Assembly (NCBI GenBank): GCA_024762675.1
Contig: JANTGZ010000015.1
Coordinates: 1-34,070, forward strand
Length of the DNA: 34,070 nt
Source: Thermodesulfobacteriota bacterium
Lineage (GTDB): Bacteria; Desulfobacterota; Anaeroferrophillalia; Anaeroferrophillales; Tharpellaceae
Reading direction: 5' to 3'
Shown here: positions 1 to 9,289 of the stretch, in pieces
Layout: each line of letters begins with the position of its first letter
How positions within the stretch are numbered: the stretch's first letter is position 1
Translations under genes and position numbers: made by a program
Notes under the pieces: model-generated
Told to the model about the DNA's origin: nothing
The model's input: only the letters and a program-made list of their open reading frames with translations
Databases searched by the model: none

Positions 1-1370
1 TCGGAAGGTGAGAGATCGCGCCATTGCGCCCGCCACGAGGTTGCAGTGCTGCCTTTGAGGGTAAGCTTTAAATGGCCCTGGCTGTCAGGTGATTGATCTG
101 TGTTGAAATTAAGTTCGGTTTTGATCGTTGCCGCTTCCAGATCTTTTACCAAAACGAGTTTTCCTTTCTCAAGATCGAGGGCCCAGTGGTCGTCAAAACC
201 GGTAATGCCGGGGGCCGGTTTATTGGTTGAAAAGAGGAAGAATTCACCCCCGCTTTCGACCAATGCCGTATCCCACCAGCCGGGATAGGGCAGATCGGCA
301 AACTTATTAAAGAGGTGGTTTTGACGGTTGGCCAGGAGGATGTGAGCTTCTTGTTTTTGCAGGCGTAGTTGAGTGGCAAAAAGCAGAGCCAGGTCACAAT
401 TTTTGCCATACCCAAGACGTCTGGTTTCCGCAGGGCTCTGGATTTTAAAATCGGTCTCTTGAAAAGATAACGTATAGGTTGTCAGATCGCGAATTTGTCG
501 AAATAGTTGATGGCTGATCGGGCTTGCAGTTTTTTGCTGTGGCCGAAATAATTCTTCACTCTTTTCCGCGGCCGCCTTTTTAAAAAAAGAATTAAAAAAA
601 TCAGCTACCTGTCGCCAGTTGTTAAAGCTGCTAATAAAGAGGCAAAACCCCTGTTCAGCCATCCCTGGAGTCCATCTTTCCGGCGTCATGGCGGGAATCT
701 TTTCTCCCCTCCAGTGGTACCTTGTCAGTTTATCTCCAATTTTATCTTGTTTGAATTCAAGATTCAAATGGTCTGGAGATCGGTATTGCAGTGCTAACGA
801 GGTCGGACAGTCGATGATGACCTCTTTGTTGATAATCGGATCGTAGAGGCGAAAATGCTCCTCACACCAGAAACCGACTTTCGCCGTCACCTCAAGCTCA
901 ATTTCGATCTCGCTGCCCGGTTCGACTGCCGGCAAACTGACGACCATCTGACGGCTTTTTGAGTAGATTGAGACCTCACTGTTCCATGGGGCCGGAATGT
1001 CGTGAATCTCTTCGTTTTTGACCTCTACAATTTCATTTCCTGTGGTTATCGTTTGTCCCTTGAGCAGTTTGACACTTTGCCGGTCCTGGTTGTAGGTGAA
1101 TTTGAAATCGGCGTGCTCTTTCTTCCCCTTATAGGTCAGGATGCGGCGTTTGACATAGAGATGCAGTTTGTAGGAGCCGTCAGCCGCCACCGTGTAGTGT
1201 TTTCTTATTTTAAGATTTACGGTATCGGCACCGGCCGTAAGTGCGGCCGCCGTTTCATCGCTGGCGGCGGCTGGACGGCCACATGAAAGCAGGAGAGTGC
1301 AAATAACCAACACCCAGAACAAAACTGGTGATATATAAATTTTCTTTAAATTCTCTCTTGAAATAGTCAT
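1..1370 (-). CDS. DUF3857/transglutaminase-like periplasmic protein, C-terminus beyond window start (partial)
   Basis: Manual translation of the minus strand from ATG at 1370 (MTISRENLKKIYISPVLFWVLVICTLLLSCGRPAAAS...) stays open to base 1; lipoprotein/signal-like N-terminus; absent from the ORF track because the stop lies outside the window; ATGA overlap with the upstream gene. Confidence 0.75.
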   Translation of the reverse strand, partial: MTISRENLKKIYISPVLFWVLVICTLLLSCGRPAAASDETAAALTAGADTVNLKIRKHYTVAADGSYKLHLYVKRRILTYKGKKEHADFKFTYNQDRQSVKLLKGQTITTGNEIVEVKNEEIHDIPAPWNSEVSIYSKSRQMVVSLPAVEPGSEIEIELEVTAKVGFWCEEHFRLYDPIINKEVIIDCPTSLALQYRSPDHLNLEFKQDKIGDKLTRYHWRGEKIPAMTPERWTPGMAEQGFCLFISSFNNWRQVADFFNSFFKKAAAEKSEELFRPQQKTASPISHQLFRQIRDLTTYTLSFQETDFKIQSPAETRRLGYGKNCDLALLFATQLRLQKQEAHILLANRQNHLFNKFADLPYPGWWDTALVESGGEFFLFSTNKPAPGITGFDDHWALDLEKGKLVLVKDLEAATIKTELNFNTDQSPDSQGHLKLTLKGSTATSWRAQWRDLSPS

Positions 1371-3478
1371 TTCGTCTCGGTCTTTTCGCGCTGGTTAAAC
1401 TGCCACTTAATTTCTATTGGGGTTAGTGACTTTTTTTGGTTACGGTTTTGAATGCTGGTCAATGATTGATAATATTGAGGCTCAACTTCGGTTTTTTTCA
1501 AGGCGAAGCGGCGCTCGATGAGCAATTTACTCGGTTTTTCCTGGGTGAACTTTATAGATTGGGAGAAGATTTCATTGTCGATTTCAGTTGTCTCCGGCAG
1601 CAAAAGGGTTTTGGGTGGTTTGTTGAAACTTAGATGTTCACTTAATATAGTAGTATAGGTGTAGCCGAGCTTGAGCGGATAGCGCCGTTTAATCATATCG
1701 GCTTTCCTTAGAATCCAGCGATCGAGTAAGCCCGGGTTTTCCATGAAAGCCAGAGGCTGTAAGAGGCCGGTCGCAGAATTTTCTTGCGAAGTGATAGAGC
1801 TTGAAGGAGTCAGGCCGGTGACTGAAAAATTTCCCGAAAATGTGAAGCTTATGTTGCGGTCAGCCGGGTCGGACCAATTTAGATTGGAAAGTTCAAGGCC
1901 ATTATATTGACTTAAAAAAAATCGTTTAAGAAAATTTTTCTGCTCCTTTCGGCTCTGATTCATCATGATTGAGCGCATCAGGGTATCGTTAAAACCGGTG
2001 CAGCTTCCTGTTATCGTACCGCTAAGTTCTCCAGTAAGAGATAGTTCATCAACGATTTTCAGGGTGAAAGTATTCTCTCTAGGGGGCACCGGCGGAGTCA
2101 GGTCGAGGTCGCCGTTCTGAGAATCGGCAATCAGATAGGAGCACTCTCTCTCATAGTCCGGCAGAAACTGACGGCTGGTCTCCGAAGTCGGATCGAGAAA
2201 ATAGAGGGCTTTGCCATGATCGTCAAGAACCGCGACTATTGCATGGTTAAAATATGGCAGGGGGATCTCTTTGTCGAGTTTGTCGCCGACGCGGATAAGT
2301 ACGGGGGCCGCTTTAAAGCCGGCCAGACGCAGCATGCTTACTAAAAGGGCGGCCTTGTCGCGGCAGACGCCGTGCCGGCGTTCAAAGGTGAGATTAACAT
2401 CGTGGGGTTCAAAGCCGGGGCGTTCACTTTCGCCGCTGACTCCAAGATAGCGGATTTCGCGGGCGACATAGTAGAAGAGGCTGGCCATTCTCTCTTCGGC
2501 GCTTTTCCCGTCAATAAGTTCGGCAACCTTCTTTTTCAGCTCTTCTCCCGGTGTCAGTTTTTTGGCCGCCAAGGTATCGTACCAGGCGGCAATCGCCGGC
2601 CAGTCGGGCAGGGTCGAATAGAGCAGGCGCATCGCCACTCGGCGAAACGAAGGCATCTCCGGTTCGGGAACGATTTGCGGGACTTTGCTGAAGGTCCATG
2701 ACCTGATGGTTTTTGGTCGTTCCCCAGGCAAACGTCTCTTGCGAAAAGTGACGCAGTTCTCAACCTCATCCTTAATCAACCATTTGAGAGGGGTTTGGGC
2801 GGGAGTGGTTACCGTGAAAATGTAAGAGTGGATGGGGATATCATACTGGCCAAGGATCGAACCAAAGATCTGGTCGGCGATGATCGGTTTAAATTGTCTT
2901 TTGTTCAAACGGTAGTGAATTGTGTCGCCCACCTCAAGTCCCGGCAGAAATACCTTCACGATTTTTTGTAGAGGATTATAGATATTCATGCGGCTGTTAC
3001 CAGAGGCCGCTTCTTCGTGGGTATGAGCCGCGATATCAACACGACGGCTCTTGCCGGCCCGAATAATCTCGCAAAGTTCAATCTCCAGTCCACCATAGGC
3101 TTTGTTTACATGAAAACTCAAAACCTCGTGATTGCGTTTGCCTTCTTCGTCAAGTATAGTAAGGTATACATCATCCTGACTTATCTTAAAGCCATCGGCA
3201 TGATATTCAAGATGTTCGATCTCTTGGGCCAGAACCGCATGGGCATAGGGGTAGGTTAAGCGATTGATCTGCTTTAAAAAAAGCGGGGCCTCAGTTACAG
3301 GTAAGTTCTTCTGGCAGTCTTTTGGTTCAGATGCAGCCAAATCTCCGGCCCAACCTGAAGCCGGAAAGACGGGGATGGTAAATGTGAACATGAACAGCAA
3401 CAATAGTCCGGTTCCGGTTGTTATCAATGGGATCGAAATTAATGGCGCGGCTTTGTCAGGCTGATTTTTTTTTAACAT
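1367..3478 (-). CDS. DUF3857 + transglutaminase-like domain protein with N-terminal signal/TM segment
   Basis: 703 aa ORF; transglutaminase-like core 'RRHGVCRDKAALLVSMLRLAGFKAAPVLIRVG...PYFNHAIVAV...FLDPTSE' (Cys/His/Asp order). Confidence 0.85.
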   Translation of the reverse strand: MLKKNQPDKAAPLISIPLITTGTGLLLLFMFTFTIPVFPASGWAGDLAASEPKDCQKNLPVTEAPLFLKQINRLTYPYAHAVLAQEIEHLEYHADGFKISQDDVYLTILDEEGKRNHEVLSFHVNKAYGGLEIELCEIIRAGKSRRVDIAAHTHEEAASGNSRMNIYNPLQKIVKVFLPGLEVGDTIHYRLNKRQFKPIIADQIFGSILGQYDIPIHSYIFTVTTPAQTPLKWLIKDEVENCVTFRKRRLPGERPKTIRSWTFSKVPQIVPEPEMPSFRRVAMRLLYSTLPDWPAIAAWYDTLAAKKLTPGEELKKKVAELIDGKSAEERMASLFYYVAREIRYLGVSGESERPGFEPHDVNLTFERRHGVCRDKAALLVSMLRLAGFKAAPVLIRVGDKLDKEIPLPYFNHAIVAVLDDHGKALYFLDPTSETSRQFLPDYERECSYLIADSQNGDLDLTPPVPPRENTFTLKIVDELSLTGELSGTITGSCTGFNDTLMRSIMMNQSRKEQKNFLKRFFLSQYNGLELSNLNWSDPADRNISFTFSGNFSVTGLTPSSSITSQENSATGLLQPLAFMENPGLLDRWILRKADMIKRRYPLKLGYTYTTILSEHLSFNKPPKTLLLPETTEIDNEIFSQSIKFTQEKPSKLLIERRFALKKTEVEPQYYQSLTSIQNRNQKKSLTPIEIKWQFNQREKTETK

Positions 3479-3515
3479 GGTTATTTTTGAGGGCAGGTTC
3501 AGGTCGGCAAGATTG

Positions 3516-3555
3516 AAGGAAGTCTTGAAAAAGGCAATTTTTTCATGACTTCCTT
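3516..3555. promoter_or_regulatory. Imperfect inverted repeat between divergent genes
   Basis: AAGGAAGTC (3516-3524) ... GACTTCCTT (3547-3555), with inner GAAAAA/TTTTTC pairing. Confidence 0.45.
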
Positions 3556-3622
3556 AAGGCTTATGATATCTTTTAACCATAATCTTTTTTCAAAGTAAAG
3601 ATCAATAAAAAAGGAGAAAATT

Positions 3623-3967
3623 ATGTCTGATCAAAATCATCTCTATATCCTGTGGACCAATGCAGATCCGTTGACAGCCGAAAAGATGGTCTTTATGTAC
3701 GGAGTCAATGCAAAACTGCGAAAATGGTGGCAGGAGGTCACGATTATTATCTGGGGGGCTCCTGCAAGGCTGGTTGCTGAAAATGGAGATGTTCAGAAAA
3801 AGATCACGGAAGCTCTGGATGCCGGGGTTAAGCTCTCGGCCTGTAAAGCTTGTGCCGATCAGCTCGGGGTGACTGACAAGTTGGTGGAGCTGGGAATCGA
3901 AGTAAAGTTCTGGGGGCAACCTCTAACCGAGCTCTTAAAAAGTGACGCCAAACTTTTGACCGTGTAG
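3623..3967 (+). CDS. DsrE-like family small protein
   Basis: 114 aa ORF with good RBS (AAAAGGAGAAAATT-ATG); fold-typical pattern 'MFMYGVNAKLRKWWQEVTIIIWGAPARLVAE...GVKLSACKACADQLGV...LGIEVKFWGQPLTELLK'. Confidence 0.75.
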   Translation: MSDQNHLYILWTNADPLTAEKMVFMYGVNAKLRKWWQEVTIIIWGAPARLVAENGDVQKKITEALDAGVKLSACKACADQLGVTDKLVELGIEVKFWGQPLTELLKSDAKLLTV

Positions 3968-4032
3968 TCGAGAAGTTTCTTCAAGTATCACATGGGCTTT
4001 TTATCATTGCCTTTTTGGGTTTATCAAGAAAT

Positions 4033-4066
4033 TTGTTCACAGCTTGTCCACAGTTGATGTGGATAA
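4033..4066. promoter_or_regulatory. Cluster of three DnaA-box-like 9-mers
   Basis: TTGTTCACA 4033-4041, TTGTCCACA 4044-4052, TGTGGATAA 4058-4066 (reverse complement TTATCCACA), followed by an AT-rich tract about 4115-4203. Confidence 0.45.
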
Positions 4067-4309
4067 GCGGAAAAACTTCTTATATTCTTTATAGATAGAG
4101 CGTACAGTCAGGGTAAGTTGTTGATATTATAGTGGATTATTTTTTTTCGGTGGTCGTCATTTTTAAGTTGACTTTATAATTTCTTAATAATTACAGTAAA
4201 TTAGGAGGCGAATACGGGGAGTTGTCAACAGGTTCAAAGCTTTTTTGGAAGCACTCCGACAGACCTCTTTGATGGTGATTTCAGGAGGCTGTCAACGGGT
4301 AGTATTTTT

Positions 4310-5563
4310 TTAAATTATGGGCTCTTGTGAGTCGCTTTTCCTTAAAGCATTGATCCTTGCAAGGAGAGGAGGGTGGCTGTAGTGGAGAAAAACATATAGA
4401 GGATGCGGTGTCAGATTGGCGAGGTTGTCATGCCCCAATTTTTTTAGAGCTTTGATCATCAATTCAGGTTCTCCAGTTGTCTTGGCAGCAAAGGCATCGG
4501 CCTGAAATTCATGATGTCGGGAGAGGGCTTGAAACAGGGGATTCAAGATCATCTCAACCGGGGTAAAGAGAAGGCTGAAAAAGATAAGACCTGAAGCAAT
4601 TGAAGCGTGCTCCATGAAAAAGGCCTGGTAGAGTGCGGGCTGCTTGATAAACCAGCCCAGCAGGAAAAAAATTATGCCCTGATGAATAATAGAAATTGTG
4701 GTCATGGTCAGGATATGTCTCTTTTTGTAGTGGCCGATTTCATGAGCCAGTACCGCGATGAGTTCAGCGATTGAGTGTTGTTTGATCAAGGTATCGTAGA
4801 GAGCTACACGGCGCTGGCGCCCGAAACCGGTAAAAAAGGCATTGCCTTTGCCGGAGCGTTTAGAACCGTCGACAACATAGACCTTCTCCAGCGGGAAGTC
4901 GACCTGACGGCCATAGGCCAGCAGAGCCTCTTTCAGTTCGCCCTCCGGCAGAGGTGTGAATTTATTAAAGAGCGGCATTATCCAGGTGGGTGCGATAAGC
5001 TGGATTCCCAAGGTAAATGAGGCCGCCACCAGCCAGGCGTAGAACCAGGCCAGCTCACCGGTATTCTGAAAGAACCAGATGATACCGCTCAGTAGCGGGG
5101 TGCCAAGGAGCAAAGACAGAAAGACCACTTTGATGCGATCCATGACAAAGGTTTTCCAATTGGTACGATTAAATCCGAAACGTTCTTCAATAACAAAGGT
5201 GCTGTAGAGAGAAAAAGGCAGTCCTATAAGGGTGCGCCCCAACAACAGCAGAGCGATAAAAAGAAGCCCGGAGAAGAGGAGATTATCGGTTCGGGAACGA
5301 CACCATTGATCGATCAGGTTAAAGCCGCCGACAAACCAGAAACTTAAGGTTATTGTTAGAGAGACAGCACTGCTGCACTGTTCCAGGATTGTGTTGGCGC
5401 GAAGATAGTCACGGTTTTTGCGGTAGCTTTTTTCATTAACAAGGTCTGAAAACTCAGCCGGTGGAGTCGCGGTTTGGTTTTTCAGGTTGAGCTGGTCGGC
5501 AAACAGACCTAAAAGGTAATCGCCGACCAGGGCTATCAGAATGATAATAGCGTATTTATTCAT
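4310..5563 (-). CDS. M48 family (Ste24/CAAX-type) membrane metalloprotease
   Basis: 417 aa; zinc-binding HEIGH in 'AVLAHEIGHYKKRH', downstream 'EFQADAFAAKTTG'; multiple TM segments. Confidence 0.9.
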   Translation of the reverse strand: MNKYAIIILIALVGDYLLGLFADQLNLKNQTATPPAEFSDLVNEKSYRKNRDYLRANTILEQCSSAVSLTITLSFWFVGGFNLIDQWCRSRTDNLLFSGLLFIALLLLGRTLIGLPFSLYSTFVIEERFGFNRTNWKTFVMDRIKVVFLSLLLGTPLLSGIIWFFQNTGELAWFYAWLVAASFTLGIQLIAPTWIMPLFNKFTPLPEGELKEALLAYGRQVDFPLEKVYVVDGSKRSGKGNAFFTGFGRQRRVALYDTLIKQHSIAELIAVLAHEIGHYKKRHILTMTTISIIHQGIIFFLLGWFIKQPALYQAFFMEHASIASGLIFFSLLFTPVEMILNPLFQALSRHHEFQADAFAAKTTGEPELMIKALKKLGHDNLANLTPHPLYVFLHYSHPPLLARINALRKSDSQEPII

Positions 5564-5682
5564 TTAGTATAAAACCGGAAACTGGAGTTTTTTCAGAACG
5601 GGATTGTTCGGATGAGCACTTTTACGATGCTCATAGGTGAATGTCAATCAAATAAGGCATATGGAATAAGGATTGAAACCAA

Positions 5683-6033
5683 ATGCAGATCTTCCGTATC
5701 TATGCAGACGATAAAGGTGAAACCCATTTCGCCAAGGTTGGAATTGAGCTTCATGATGCCGGTGCTATCGGCTTGCTTTCTCCCCTTGAGCCGGCCAGTG
5801 GTATAATCTTTCGTGAAACGGAAGGGGATTACGATTATCAGTGGCACAACGCTCCGCGTCGTCAGTATGTGGTTATCCTGGAAGGTCGAGTAGATTTTAC
5901 AGTTTCGGATGGGGAGTGCAGACGTTTTGGGGCAGGGGATGTAGTTCTGCTTGAGGATGTTTCCGGTAAGGGTCACTACAGCCAGGCCGTTGACGGTGAA
6001 CGAAGGAAATCAATTTTTATCACACTTGATTAG
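5683..6033 (+). CDS. Small cupin-domain protein
   Basis: 116 aa; cupin-like 'DYQWHNAPRRQYVVILEGRVDFTVSDGECRRFGAGDVVLLEDVSGKGHYSQ'. Confidence 0.75.
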   Translation: MQIFRIYADDKGETHFAKVGIELHDAGAIGLLSPLEPASGIIFRETEGDYDYQWHNAPRRQYVVILEGRVDFTVSDGECRRFGAGDVVLLEDVSGKGHYSQAVDGERRKSIFITLD

Positions 6034-6048
6034 AAACCCGAATACGTC

Positions 6049-6069
6049 ATGCCGGGCTTGATCCGGCAT
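6049..6069. repeat. REP-like palindromic element
   Basis: ATGCCGG-GCTTGAT-CCGGCAT within GTCATGCCGGGCTTGATCCGGCATCCAG, a sequence type commonly seen as dispersed intergenic palindromes. Confidence 0.55.
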
Positions 6070-6096
6070 CCAGTAAATTAAAGAGAAATAGGAATA

Positions 6097-6813
6097 ATGG
6101 TTGAAACTGGAGAAGTGGTTTTTGCGGTTACGGGCCTGAGCAAGGTTTACGATATGGGTGAGATCCAGGTCAGGGCTCTCTCCGGTGTCGATTTGACCTT
6201 GTCAGCCGGCGAGCTGATTGTCTTGTTGGGGCCTTCCGGTAGTGGCAAATCGACTCTGCTCAATATTCTGGGCGGTCTCGATCACCCCAGCGCTGGTTAT
6301 TTCTCCTATAGGGGGCGCGATCTTACTACGGCCACAGATCGAGAATTGACCGATTTTCGCCGCTACCATGTCGGTTTTGTCTTCCAGTTTTACAATCTGA
6401 TCCCAAGCCTGACTGCCCGCGAGAATGTGGCTGCGGTTACTGAGATCGCTAAACAACCGATGACTCCGGAAGAGGCCTTGGCTCTGGTTGGCCTTGAGGA
6501 ACGGCTTGACCATTTTCCCGCGCAACTCTCCGGCGGTGAACAACAGCGGGTAGCAATCGCACGGGCTATTGCCAAAAATCCTGCCGTTTTGCTCTGCGAT
6601 GAGCCGACCGGATCTCTTGATTCCAAGACCGGCAGCGTCGTTCTGGCGGTACTTGAGAAGATCAATCAGGAACTAGGCACGACCACGGTTCTGATCACCC
6701 ACAATGTGGTGATTGCAGCCATGGCCGATCGCGTGATTAAATTGGCCGACGGTCGGGTTGTCGGGATTGAACGTTCAATCGAACGTCTTGCGGCTCGCGA
6801 TCTGAAATGGTAG
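6097..6813 (+). CDS. ABC transporter ATP-binding protein (MacB/LolD/DevA type)
   Basis: 238 aa; Walker [10 protein letters not shown], signature [15 protein letters not shown], Walker [12 protein letters not shown]. Confidence 0.95.
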   Translation: MVETGEVVFAVTGLSKVYDMGEIQVRALSGVDLTLSAGELIVLLGPSGSGKSTLLNILGGLDHPSAGYFSYRGRDLTTATDRELTDFRRYHVGFVFQFYNLIPSLTARENVAAVTEIAKQPMTPEEALALVGLEERLDHFPAQLSGGEQQRVAIARAIAKNPAVLLCDEPTGSLDSKTGSVVLAVLEKINQELGTTTVLITHNVVIAAMADRVIKLADGRVVGIERSIERLAARDLKW

Positions 6814-6855
6814 AAAAATTCTAATTTTTCTCCTAAGAATTGTAAAAAATCAAAT

Positions 6856-9219
6856 ATGAGAGCCTTAGACCATAAACGTTGGCGAGATTTCTGGAAGATG
6901 CGGGGTCAGGTTCTGGCTATCGGGCTGGTTATTGCTGCCGGCATCGCAATCTATGTGATGTCTCTTTCAACCCTTGACTCCCTGACCTTCACTCGACAGA
7001 CATACTATCGGGATTATCGTTTTGCTGATATCTTTGTCAGTTTAAAGCGGGCACCTTTATCTCTCAAGGAGCGTCTTCAGTCAATTCCCGGGGTTGCTCA
7101 ATTGCGTACTCGAGTGGTAGCCGCTGCTAACCTTACGGTATCCGGTTTTAATGAACCGATAAGCGGTCATCTCATTTCAAGCCCATCAACAGGTACAGCC
7201 TCTCTAAATAGTCTCTATCTGCGTCAAGGGCGTCTGGTCGATCCTGACCGTGATGACGAGGTTGTAATCTGCGAAGCCTTCGCTATGGCTCATGCCTTCA
7301 CTCTCGGAGATACTCTCGCAGCGACTATCAATGGCCGACGCAAAACCCTGCGGATTGTAGGAGTTGCTCTGTCGCCGGAATTTGTCTATCAACTTCAATC
7401 AGGTTCTCTCTTTCCCGATTTCAAGCGTTACGGGATTCTATGGATGGGTCGCAAGGCCCTGGCTACCGCCTACGATATGGACGGCGCTTTTAACGATCTC
7501 CTGGTAAAGTTGGCAACGGGAGCGAGGCCCGAGGAGGTGATCGAGCGTCTTGACCAGCTCCTTGAACCCTATGGCGGACTCGGAGCGTATGGTCGTAAGG
7601 AGCAGGTTTCACACCGCTATCTTTCGGAAGAGTTTCGTCAACTTGAACAGATGGCAACCATTTATCCGACGATCTTTCTCGGGGTGGCTGCCTTTCTCCT
7701 GCAAGTTGTGATCTCGCGTCTGATCACTACCGAAAGAGAGCAGGTCGCCATCTTGAAAGCTTTTGGTTATTATGATCGGGCCATAGCTCTCCACTATCTC
7801 AAACTGGTACTGATGATTGTTGCTGTAGGGGTTGGGGCGGGTCTGGTTGCAGGATATTGGCTCGGTCGTAATATGAGCGAGCTCTATATGGATTACTACC
7901 GTTTTCCCTTTCTCATCTACTTTCTGCATCCTCGCATCGTACTATTTGCGGTTGGGGTGAGTTTGGCAGCGGCCGGACTCGGTGCCGGAGGAGCCCTGCG
8001 GCGAGTAATAAAACTGGCACCGGCGGTGGCTATGCGGCCGGAACCACCGGCGACCTATCGTCCGAGCTGGCCTGAACGCTTAGGTCTTAAGACTTTTTTT
8101 TCACAACCAACCCGGATGATTATCCGCCATCTTGGCCGCCGTCCCTTCAAGGCCATCCTTTCAGTTGTCGGTATCGCTTTGGCCTGTGCCATTCTGATGG
8201 TCGGCAGCATTTTCCAAGACGCGATCGACTATATCGTTGAAGTTCAGTTCGGCCTGGCTCAACGTGAAGATTTGACTGTGACTTTTGTCGAACCCAGCGC
8301 CTATCGCGCCCTGTTGTCGCTTCAGCGACTGCCCGGAGTAGATCATGGAGAACCTTTTCGTGCGGTTCCGGTTCGGCTTCGTTTTCGCCAGCGCCACTAC
8401 CTGACGGCAATAGTCGGGATGCCTGAAGAAAACGTCCTGCACCGTTTGTTGGATGAGGATCTAAAACCTCTGGTGCCGCCGGAGGCCGGGATTGTTTTGA
8501 CTGATCAACTTGGGCATATCCTCAAGGTTAAGCCCGGCGAGCGTCTGACGGTTGAAGTTTTAGAGGGTAAACGTCCGCATCGTCAAGTTACGGTTGCGGC
8601 CCTGACCAAAGAATTTATCGGAGTTTCAGCGTATATGGACCTGGCTTCATTAAATCGTCTCATGCGCGAAGATAACTTGATCTCAGGGGCCTATCTCGCA
8701 GTTGATGAGCCCCATCTGACGAGTATCTACTCAGCTTTGAACGAGATGCCTCGAGTTGCCGGAACCGTGGCCCGCCGTCATGCTATAACCAGTTTTTATG
8801 AGACTATGGCTGAGCAGATGTTAGTGTTCACCCTTTTTGTTATTTTTTTTGCTGGTGTCATCGCTTTTGGTGTGGTTTATAATAGTGCTCGCATAACCTT
8901 GTCGGAGAGGGCCCGGGAACTGGCCAGTCTGCGTATCCTCGGGTTTCGGCGTTTTGAGATCGCCTATATCCTGCTGGGCGAGTTGGCAATTCTGACCTTG
9001 GTTGCCATTCCCTTAGGTTTTCTGTTAGGGTATGGTCTGTGTGCATATATTATCTATTATCTGCAAACCGATCTTTACCGGATTCCGTTGATGGTTGAAC
9101 CCGGCACCTATGCTTTTGCCGCGACCGTGATCATTCTCGCGACGGTGCTTTCGGCCGGATTGGTGGGCTGGCGGGTTCATCGTCTTGACCTGATTGCAGT
9201 CTTAAAAACCAGGGAGTGA
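6856..9219 (+). CDS. ABC transporter permease, FtsX-like (two FtsX domains)
   Basis: 787 aa following the ATPase; FtsX-like C-terminus '[46 protein letters not shown]'. Confidence 0.92.
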   Translation: MRALDHKRWRDFWKMRGQVLAIGLVIAAGIAIYVMSLSTLDSLTFTRQTYYRDYRFADIFVSLKRAPLSLKERLQSIPGVAQLRTRVVAAANLTVSGFNEPISGHLISSPSTGTASLNSLYLRQGRLVDPDRDDEVVICEAFAMAHAFTLGDTLAATINGRRKTLRIVGVALSPEFVYQLQSGSLFPDFKRYGILWMGRKALATAYDMDGAFNDLLVKLATGARPEEVIERLDQLLEPYGGLGAYGRKEQVSHRYLSEEFRQLEQMATIYPTIFLGVAAFLLQVVISRLITTEREQVAILKAFGYYDRAIALHYLKLVLMIVAVGVGAGLVAGYWLGRNMSELYMDYYRFPFLIYFLHPRIVLFAVGVSLAAAGLGAGGALRRVIKLAPAVAMRPEPPATYRPSWPERLGLKTFFSQPTRMIIRHLGRRPFKAILSVVGIALACAILMVGSIFQDAIDYIVEVQFGLAQREDLTVTFVEPSAYRALLSLQRLPGVDHGEPFRAVPVRLRFRQRHYLTAIVGMPEENVLHRLLDEDLKPLVPPEAGIVLTDQLGHILKVKPGERLTVEVLEGKRPHRQVTVAALTKEFIGVSAYMDLASLNRLMREDNLISGAYLAVDEPHLTSIYSALNEMPRVAGTVARRHAITSFYETMAEQMLVFTLFVIFFAGVIAFGVVYNSARITLSERARELASLRILGFRRFEIAYILLGELAILTLVAIPLGFLLGYGLCAYIIYYLQTDLYRIPLMVEPGTYAFAATVIILATVLSAGLVGWRVHRLDLIAVLKTRE

Positions 9220-9289
9220 TGGCATCCCAGATTTTTTTTACGCCCCTCAGGAAGTCCCTTTGGGGTGCGGATATATCAAGGAGTAGACT

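Noticed and set aside
619-1286. Plus-strand ORFs (75 aa and 94 aa) near the window start
   Set aside because: They lie antisense to the open minus-strand DUF3857-like gene, which has coherent protein features; no RBS or family signal on the plus strand.
2372-2769. Several overlapping ORFs on both strands inside the transglutaminase gene
   Set aside because: Shadow ORFs of a GC-richer coding segment; the 703 aa frame explains the region.
5615-5640. TGAGCA...TGCTCA short inverted repeat upstream of the cupin gene
   Set aside because: Six-base arms only; expected by chance at this scale.
6812-6831. AGAAAAATT-CT-AATTTTTCT palindrome after the ABC ATPase gene
   Set aside because: Loop of two bases and low GC; likely chance in an AT-rich spacer, and transcription must continue into the permease gene.
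9238-9272. CGCCCC...GGGGTGCG hairpin between permease and adaptor genes
   Set aside because: Imperfect pairing with a bulge; probably a minor intergenic stem without clear function.
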